A stretch of 64,000 bases of DNA from Psychrobacter sp. I-STPA10 (lineage in GTDB: Bacteria; Pseudomonadota; Gammaproteobacteria; Pseudomonadales; Moraxellaceae), in contig NZ_VFYU01000016.1 of NCBI RefSeq assembly GCF_021012795.1, positions 62,001 to 126,000 of the forward strand, read 5' to 3'. Below, in pieces: positions 58,505-64,000 of this stretch. How positions within the stretch are numbered: position 1 is the stretch's first letter; each line of letters begins with the position of its first letter. Below the pieces are notes generated by a model that was given only the letters and a program-made list of their open reading frames with translations, ran no database searches and had not been told where the DNA came from. A program made the translations under genes and the position numbers.

Positions 58505-59902
58505 TTATAGAACATCTGAGGTTTTATCCCCTGTGGCTAGCGTTGGCTTTGATATATTTAATGATGGCAATAATGGACATATCATTGCTAACTGTTTATC
58601 CATAGCATCTTGGTGCTGACATACCAACTGATAGCCATTTTGTCCTGCTTGCTTTGCCAACATTTTATCATTGAGCCAAAACTCAAGTGATTTATATAAT
58701 CCTGCAATATCTTCGTTATCACCAACCTGCTGCAATGCATCTACTGCTTGCAATTGCGCTACGATTTGATCACAAGACTGAGTATATTTACCCATGATAA
58801 TTGGCGTGGCAACACTGGCAGGCTCAACAGGATTATGTCCACCAATATCCACCATCGAACCACCAACAAATGCCACATCTGCCATTTGATACCAACGCAT
58901 TAACTCACCCATCGTATCTGCCAAATACACTTGCGTTTGCTCAGTGATTGATTGCTGTTGGCTACGCCGAGCATATTGAAAATCAAATGCCTCTATCATT
59001 TCTGCAACTTCATCAAAACGCTCAGGATGACGAGGTACTAAGACTAATAAGGTATGCGATAACTGTGGCTGGTTAAGTAACTGCTGCTGTACTTTTAATA
59101 CAGCCGCCTCCTCACCTGCATGTGTACTGGCAGCGACCCAAATAGGGCGTTTGGTTGTTATATTTTGGGTAAACAGGGCATCTGATTGAGTCAATTTAGA
59201 GGATACAGAATTAACCGACCATTTTAGTGAGCTGGCTCGGCGTATTTTATGACTGGCCGCACCAAGCTGACGAAAACGCTTAGCAGATTCATTATCTTGA
59301 GCAATAATTAGGCTGATATTTTGCATCATACTATGACTAACAGCAGCAATTTTTTGATAGTTTTGCCAAGATTTTTCAGAGAGTCGCGCATTCACCAACA
59401 CCGAAGGAATTTGTTGCTGTGCCAAGATATATAACGTATTTGCCCACAGTTCCGTTTCAACAAACATCGCCAAACAAGGCTGCACATGCTGCAAAAATGA
59501 CTTTATTACTTGTGGCGCATCAACTGGTACATAACTATGCACAAGCTGCCCATCAGCAATGGCGTGTGCAAAACATATCTGACTGCGAGCATAACCTGTG
59601 TGTGTTGTATTAGTTAACCAAACACCAAACCCTTGTGTCAACAGCTCGTCTATCATAGGCGCAATGGTATTGGTCTCTCCAAGAGATACAGCATGACACC
59701 AAATAATTTGTTGCCTTTGTGGCAGAGCAGGATAAATCTTACCAAATCTCTGATTAAGCTCATCTTTTAGGACGTGGCCGCTAATGGATTTATCTTTTTT
59801 ATCACCAATGTATTTTATCTTGAAGTAATATAGGGGTTTGAGGAGCTTTATCAGTAGACGATAATATAAAGGTGGTGGTAATGGAGAGGCAGATAGAGTC
59901 AT
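58505..59902 (-). CDS. waaA: 3-deoxy-D-manno-octulosonic acid transferase (WaaA)
   Basis: A 465-residue GT30 enzyme transferring Kdo to lipid A. Motifs: HAVSLGETNTIAPMID with the catalytic Glu, FVETELWANTLY, and the GGSMVDIGGHNPVEPA donor loop near residue 350. A hydrophobic N-terminus anchors it to the inner membrane. It is some 40 residues longer than the Escherichia coli enzyme. The Kdo-making genes kdsC and kdsD are also in this window. Confidence 0.94.
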   Translation of the reverse strand: MTLSASPLPPPLYYRLLIKLLKPLYYFKIKYIGDKKDKSISGHVLKDELNQRFGKIYPALPQRQQIIWCHAVSLGETNTIAPMIDELLTQGFGVWLTNTTHTGYARSQICFAHAIADGQLVHSYVPVDAPQVIKSFLQHVQPCLAMFVETELWANTLYILAQQQIPSVLVNARLSEKSWQNYQKIAAVSHSMMQNISLIIAQDNESAKRFRQLGAASHKIRRASSLKWSVNSVSSKLTQSDALFTQNITTKRPIWVAASTHAGEEAAVLKVQQQLLNQPQLSHTLLVLVPRHPERFDEVAEMIEAFDFQYARRSQQQSITEQTQVYLADTMGELMRWYQMADVAFVGGSMVDIGGHNPVEPASVATPIIMGKYTQSCDQIVAQLQAVDALQQVGDNEDIAGLYKSLEFWLNDKMLAKQAGQNGYQLVCQHQDAMDKQLAMICPLLPSLNISKPTLATGDKTSDVL

Positions 59903-60058
59903 AAGGGAGGCATGGACAAAAAAAGGATTTAAAATAAGTTAATCTCGTTGCTGATAACAACGCAGGTAAAAAATAGCTAGCTATCATAGTCTATGACTAA
60001 AGAAAAATAAAATACTTATCTGTAATCACTTAACCCATCACCTATTCACATAAATCTA

Positions 60059-60493
60059 TCAACATAAGTTTTTTATGGTCAGCTTATAAGTATAAGAACC
60101 TTTGAGATGCTCTTTTAATACACTACGTCTTGCGTGCACACAAATACGGAATGACTGTAACTGACTTTTTTCGGTAAAATAAGGTGATTTATGCAGCATC
60201 TCTTTGGGATCATATAATATATAAGAAGTTTTAAGTGTTTTTAATACTGCTTCATCATCAACCACCGTCACTACGCCTTTATACTCTGTTGATGATTGTG
60301 TACTATTTATATTATTTAAATTTTTTGTATCAATAATGTCAATAAAAGCCATACTAACCAAAGCAGCATAAAACAAACAGATGACAGCAACACATTGTAA
60401 CCAAGCAGATTTTTGTGCTGTCAATATCAATGTAAGTCGTGTTAATATTTTATCTCGTAATATCAACAAGTGCTGACTCAGCTTAAGTTTCAT
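60059..60493 (-). CDS. Uncharacterised membrane protein
   Basis: A 144-residue protein with one transmembrane helix (about residues 33-52) after a basic cytoplasmic N-terminus; the rest, with FRICVHARRS, is probably periplasmic. I do not recognise it. It lies about 160 bp upstream of waaA on the same strand; the start has only a weak Shine-Dalgarno. Confidence 0.6.
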   Translation of the reverse strand: MKLKLSQHLLILRDKILTRLTLILTAQKSAWLQCVAVICLFYAALVSMAFIDIIDTKNLNNINSTQSSTEYKGVVTVVDDEAVLKTLKTSYILYDPKEMLHKSPYFTEKSQLQSFRICVHARRSVLKEHLKGSYTYKLTIKNLC

Positions 60494-60551
60494 GTATAGC
60501 CTTCGACCTAATTTAATGCAGGGTAAAATAAATTTTTATAAGCAATATCAA

Positions 60552-60662
60552 ATATAGTCAATCCAGTATCACTTCACCAACAGGTAAGTAAGTGAAGATA
60601 GTACACGTACTCCATCGAGTAGGGTTACCGCCGTGGTGTATTTATCGTAGGCAAACTATATC
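60552..60662. repeat. Interspersed repeat, copy 2
   Basis: Starts ATATAGTCAATCC and ends CAAACTATAT, so its terminal ATATAGT/ACTATAT are inverted repeats. It shares the AGATAGTACACGTA core with copy 1 at 37184-37293 in the same orientation. Non-coding. Confidence 0.65.
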
Positions 60663-60938
60663 GTATATAAAGGAGAACTAAGTATGAGCTCTCCACTCAC
60701 CTTGAATTGAACGCTGCTACCTTACCAATATCCCACACCATTCTCATACCTACATCAGATAAAGGGAGCTTTTAATCTGACTAAAGTCCATATTGATGGC
60801 AATAAATAAATAACATCGCTAAATATTGATTATTTAACTAATTTTAAATGATTTTAAAATTTCATTGTTACTGTTATAAAAATAAAATATATGGGTGGTA
60901 TTCTAAAAAGTATGCTACCCCTACCTAAGAGGCATTAA

Positions 60939-60992
60939 AAAATTGCACTGCAATTTTAGCTTCGTAAGGGAATTTCTTTAGATAGAAATTCC
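60939..60992. repeat. Two adjacent perfect hairpins
   Basis: AAAATTGCA-C-TGCAATTTT (60939-60957) and GGAATTTCT, 6-base loop, AGAAATTCC (60969-60992). C-rich CTACCCCTACC before them (60915-60925) and G-rich GGATGGGGCTAGGGG after them (60998-61012) may pair as ends of a small degenerate element. Confidence 0.5.
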
Positions 60993-61075
60993 TACAAGGA
61001 TGGGGCTAGGGGATGGCTGAAACTATGGTGGATTATTAAAAATAGCCACCGCATACTTTTTGATATAAACAGTCC

Positions 61076-62539
61076 CTAAACCATAATAAAAATAACCACC
61101 GCCACGATAAGTGCTATCAAAACCAACAATAAATAACGCCTATCTGTTGTTACATCATATTTACGTTCATCAATAACTGTTTGGTTACTATGCCACTGTT
61201 CCAATAACTCTTTTGCCTCTTTATGTCCATTATCAGCAGCAGTCTCCAACCAGTGCAAACCTTGCGTGGTATCTTGACTAACACCAAGTCCTTGGTAATA
61301 CAAACGGCTAAGTTGACGCTGAGCACGTGGATCATCTTCCCTTGCTGCCTTTTTAATTAACGCTGTACCTTTTTCTATATCTTGATTTACTCCTTCTCCC
61401 AAAAAGTAAGCTATGGCTAAGCGCAACATCGCATCCGTATTACCTAACTTAACCGCTTTACTCAGCTTCGCCAACGCTTGTCGCTGTGCAAGCTGATGCT
61501 GCTCACTAAATGTAATTTCCTCTAAAGTTTTACCCTTTTGACTCAGCTTGGCTATATGTTGGTCAAATTGTAGAAGCACTTTATCTGCCTGTTGATAAAG
61601 AGTATCACCTTCTTCTTGCTCTCTAATCATCGCATACAAATCATCACGTAACTTAGTAAAATCATCTTGACGCTTTAACGCCACTTTTTTAACAGCACTG
61701 ACTTTACTAGAATTTTTGATTGCAGCTTTTGTTACTTTAGAGCTGTTATTCAGGTCATCAACAGACTCTTTAGTGGTTAACAGTGGGGGTGTTTGCAAGG
61801 CAGCCGTTGCCACTGTTTTAGTAGGTGTGATTGCGTTAATGTTAGTTATGGGCTGCTGAGGCACTTTTTTAGCAGTAGCTGAGACATTCACAGAGGTTGT
61901 TTGAGATTTTTTCTCTATCAACATCTGCTCTAATAACGCTTCTTTTTGTGCAAGCGGCAGTCGTCTAAATACCGCATCAAATATGCCCTTATCGATATTA
62001 TCACCTTGCACCGAAGACGATAATTGCTCGCTATTAGTAAATAAACGTGTAGCAATGGGCTCTAAAACAAAAAACAAATGCCGACTTTCATGGCTGGTAT
62101 GGTGCTTAGAGGGTAAATAATTTAGAGCCATAAAATGGTACACTTTATCTTTTTGTACCTTGAGGTGAGGATAATGTGTCTTTATTTCATGCTCACTCAA
62201 CCACTGTGGTGACACCTGCCACGCCTGAGACAACACCTTACCCATATAAAAACCGATAAACAATAATAAATTACGATTGCGCTCATCTTGTACAAAAAGT
62301 GTTTCTTTACCTAACCACTGTAGTCGCAGTTCATCAAGCAATGCATCTAAACGCCGCAAACTTTGTATACTGCCATCAAGCTGACATTGGCGCAGCTTAT
62401 CCTCACATAATACCCCACCATTGATAGGACGCTGTGCTTCAAAATCCTCCCAAAACACTTCAGCAATAAACTCAATCGGACTTTTTTGCTCTGAGATACT
62501 ATTATCTTTAGCAAACTCATTTTTAGAAGGAATTGACAT
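61076..62539 (-). CDS. Sel1-repeat protein with C-terminal membrane anchor
   Basis: A 487-residue protein. The first half (about 1-170) is unknown and acidic, the middle is a Ser/Thr/Lys-rich linker (about 215-300), then at least two Sel1-like repeats follow (AMLRLAIAYFLGEGVNQD and AQRQLSRLYYQGLGVSQD), and a final hydrophobic helix (YLLLVLIALIVAVVIFIMV) suggests tail anchoring. Sel1 repeats mediate protein contacts. The ATG at 62539 is preferred to a TTG upstream. Partner unknown. Confidence 0.8.
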   Translation of the reverse strand: MSIPSKNEFAKDNSISEQKSPIEFIAEVFWEDFEAQRPINGGVLCEDKLRQCQLDGSIQSLRRLDALLDELRLQWLGKETLFVQDERNRNLLLFIGFYMGKVLSQAWQVSPQWLSEHEIKTHYPHLKVQKDKVYHFMALNYLPSKHHTSHESRHLFFVLEPIATRLFTNSEQLSSSVQGDNIDKGIFDAVFRRLPLAQKEALLEQMLIEKKSQTTSVNVSATAKKVPQQPITNINAITPTKTVATAALQTPPLLTTKESVDDLNNSSKVTKAAIKNSSKVSAVKKVALKRQDDFTKLRDDLYAMIREQEEGDTLYQQADKVLLQFDQHIAKLSQKGKTLEEITFSEQHQLAQRQALAKLSKAVKLGNTDAMLRLAIAYFLGEGVNQDIEKGTALIKKAAREDDPRAQRQLSRLYYQGLGVSQDTTQGLHWLETAADNGHKEAKELLEQWHSNQTVIDERKYDVTTDRRYLLLVLIALIVAVVIFIMV

Positions 62540-62741
62540 AAGACGACTCGTCAAGATAGCTTATATAGTATAAAGTTAAATAGTATATAGTTGATTAAAC
62601 AAAAAATCACTAACCACTATCTACCATAAATTATAGGTTATGTGAATAAAACACTATAATACCAAAGTGATTCTATATAGCCACATAAAGTTAAAAGATT
62701 CTAACCAAACCTTCTAACTATAATAAAAAATAATATGCCAT

Positions 62742-62772
62742 AAAAAAAGGTAAAGCCAAGCTTTACCTTTAT
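62742..62772 (-). terminator. Intrinsic terminator after the SDR gene
   Basis: On the minus strand AAAGGTAAAG, short loop, CTTTACCTTT and a T-run, 43 bp after the short-chain dehydrogenase stop. Confidence 0.82.
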
Positions 62773-62814
62773 TCAATACATAAGCAAATAAAAAATTACA
62801 CCATGCATAAACAG

Positions 62815-63600
62815 TTATACCATACGAATCGCCCCATCGAGACGTATGACCTCACCATTTAAATACGCATTGCTAATAATATGACAAATAAGCTGGGCAA
62901 ACTCTTGTGGACTACCCAAACGCTTAGGATAAGGCACACTGGATTCTAACTGTACTTTTGCTTTTTCTGGCAGACTCTGCATCATCGGCGTATTAAAAAT
63001 ACCTGGCGCAACTGTCATCACTCGAATACCATGACGGGCAAGCTCTCGTGCTAACGGCAAGGTGAGTCCAACCACGCCAGCTTTAGAGGAAGCATAACTG
63101 CCCTGCCCGACTTGCCCATCAAAGGCAGCAATACTTGCTGTATTAATAATCACCCCTTGGTCAGTATTCGACTCAGGATTATCAACACCACCTGCTGCTG
63201 CAACACGTTTGGCAATACTGGCAGCAACCAATCTTGCTACATTAAATGTGCCAACTAAGTTCACTTGTACCCCTTTGGCAAATTTATCCAAATCAGCAGG
63301 GTTATTTTCTCTATCAAGCAGCTTTTGTACCACGACAATGCCAGCACAATTTACCGAACCATATAGCTCACCAAACTCTTTTTCAGCCGTATCAACCGCT
63401 TGTTGCACCTCATCACTACTGGTAACATCACAACGTACAAATTGTGCTGCTTGACCCAATTCACTGGCTAATGCTTGTCCCTTCTCTTCATTCAAATCAG
63501 CGATAACCACATTTGCGCCATTATCTACCAATTCTCGTGTTGTTGCTGCACCCAGACCTGATGCACCGCCAGTCACAATAAACGTTTTGCCTTGTAATTG
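62815..63600 (-). CDS. Short-chain dehydrogenase (3-hydroxyacyl-CoA type)
   Basis: A 261-residue SDR. The cofactor motif TGGASGLGAATTRELV is near the N-terminus, NCAGIVV follows, and the catalytic Tyr/Lys are in YASSKAG, with Ser in INTASIAAF. The GQVGQGSY context and LARHGIRVMTVAPGIFNTP tail resemble 3-hydroxyacyl-CoA dehydrogenase type 2. The ATG at 63600 has AAAGGA upstream. It follows an acyl-CoA synthetase gene (79 bp), so a fatty-acid or branched-acyl breakdown operon is likely. Confidence 0.88.
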   Translation of the reverse strand, partial: QLQGKTFIVTGGASGLGAATTRELVDNGANVVIADLNEEKGQALASELGQAAQFVRCDVTSSDEVQQAVDTAEKEFGELYGSVNCAGIVVVQKLLDRENNPADLDKFAKGVQVNLVGTFNVARLVAASIAKRVAAAGGVDNPESNTDQGVIINTASIAAFDGQVGQGSYASSKAGVVGLTLPLARELARHGIRVMTVAPGIFNTPMMQSLPEKAKVQLESSVPYPKRLGSPQEFAQLICHIISNAYLNGEVIRLDGAIRMV

Positions 63601-63679
63601 CATAAATTTTCCTTTATTCCTTTGCTGCATGACAGCAGTGTTTTATTGGTTAATATTTTAATTGATATAAAAACCTTTA

Positions 63680-64000
63680 CTAACTATGTTGACGTAATAA
63701 AAAGCGTTGCACCTTACCACTTGGTGTTTTTGGTAGCGCATCCACAAATTTAATATAACGAGGATAAGCATGGGCAGAAAGATGAGATTGCACCAAGGTT
63801 TTGATTTCTTTGGCAAGCGCATCACTGCCCTGCCAGCCCTCTTTTAGTACGATATATGATTTAATCACCTGCCCACGCATCTCATCTGGCACGCCCACTG
63901 CTGCCGACTCTGCAACAGCTTTATGCTCCATTACCGTATTTTCGATATCAGTTGGCCCGACACGATAACCTGCGGTAATAATAATATCATCATCTCGACC
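63680..64000 (-). CDS. AMP-binding acyl-CoA synthetase, C-terminal end (5' cut by window)
   Basis: The final 106 codons of an ANL-superfamily synthetase; the frame stays open to the window edge. The A8-type hinge region (GRDDDIIITAGYRV) is followed by AVGVPDEMRGQV and the catalytic-Lys motif PKTPSGKVQR. It activates a carboxylic acid as acyl-AMP and then acyl-CoA; substrate unknown. It is the upstream neighbour of the SDR gene on the same strand. Confidence 0.88.
   Translation of the reverse strand, partial: GRDDDIIITAGYRVGPTDIENTVMEHKAVAESAAVGVPDEMRGQVIKSYIVLKEGWQGSDALAKEIKTLVQSHLSAHAYPRYIKFVDALPKTPSGKVQRFLLRQHS

Larger units (their letters stand above)
60494..61075. other. Non-coding region with repeat and hairpins
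   Basis: 582 bp without a gene. It holds the second interspersed repeat (60552-60662) and two adjacent hairpins (60939-60992). Otherwise AT-rich. Confidence 0.55.

Overview
The window is chromosomal DNA from a gamma-proteobacterium of the family Moraxellaceae, most like Psychrobacter or Moraxella. This is inferred from a low-to-moderate GC content, an Hfq with a long glycine-rich tail, a GyrA with Thr80 and Asp84 in Moraxella-like numbering, a Val-Asp tRNA pair, and operon orders (tsaE-mutL-miaA-hfq, kdsD-kdsC-lptC-lptA-lptB) seen in that lineage. No species call was possible without a search.

Layout. 1-2900: two ABC half-transporters, the first cut by the window edge, resembling siderophore-type pairs. 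2959-5886: an AT-rich cassette of four poorly characterised genes, one with a SUKH (SMI1/KNR4) immunity-type domain. 6072-9743: aspS, an LpxL-like acyltransferase and a glycosyltransferase. 9779-13948 (minus): a surface-glycan cluster of two GT2 enzymes, a beta-propeller GINT1-like protein and a GT4 enzyme. 14071-17138: AEC permease and mnmG. 17380-20669: a paired M16 protease system (one HxxEH lipoprotein subunit, one subunit without the zinc motif). 20759-24930: a lipoprotein, an M15-like peptidase, rodA and rlpA, mostly envelope functions. 25014-30445 (minus): radA and the LPS export/Kdo genes. 30860-37132 (minus): hfq, miaA, mutL, tsaE, a QueD-like protein and a PLP enzyme.

37133-37727 holds two kinds of non-coding repeat: an interspersed repeat copy and a 132-bp MITE-like element with a 7-bp target duplication. 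Then come an amino-acid binding lipoprotein, an orphan PTS-EIIC-like membrane protein, and a second SUKH-type array at 39865-42946 (one double-domain protein and three tandem paralogues, the outer two nearly identical). tRNA-Asp and tRNA-Val follow, then clpB behind a sigma-32-like promoter, a small membrane protein coupled to a glutathione S-transferase, gyrA, cmoM, a lipoprotein, a VapBC-like toxin-antitoxin pair, the fbpABC ferric iron transporter behind a Fur-box promoter, rsmE, waaA, a Sel1-repeat protein, a short-chain dehydrogenase, and the end of an acyl-CoA synthetase cut by the right edge.

Most of the window is ordinary housekeeping, dominated by envelope biogenesis (LPS, peptidoglycan, glycans) and iron uptake. 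The least explained parts are the two SUKH-type gene groups without visible toxins, the structured 300-nt region downstream of hfq, and the small repeat elements.
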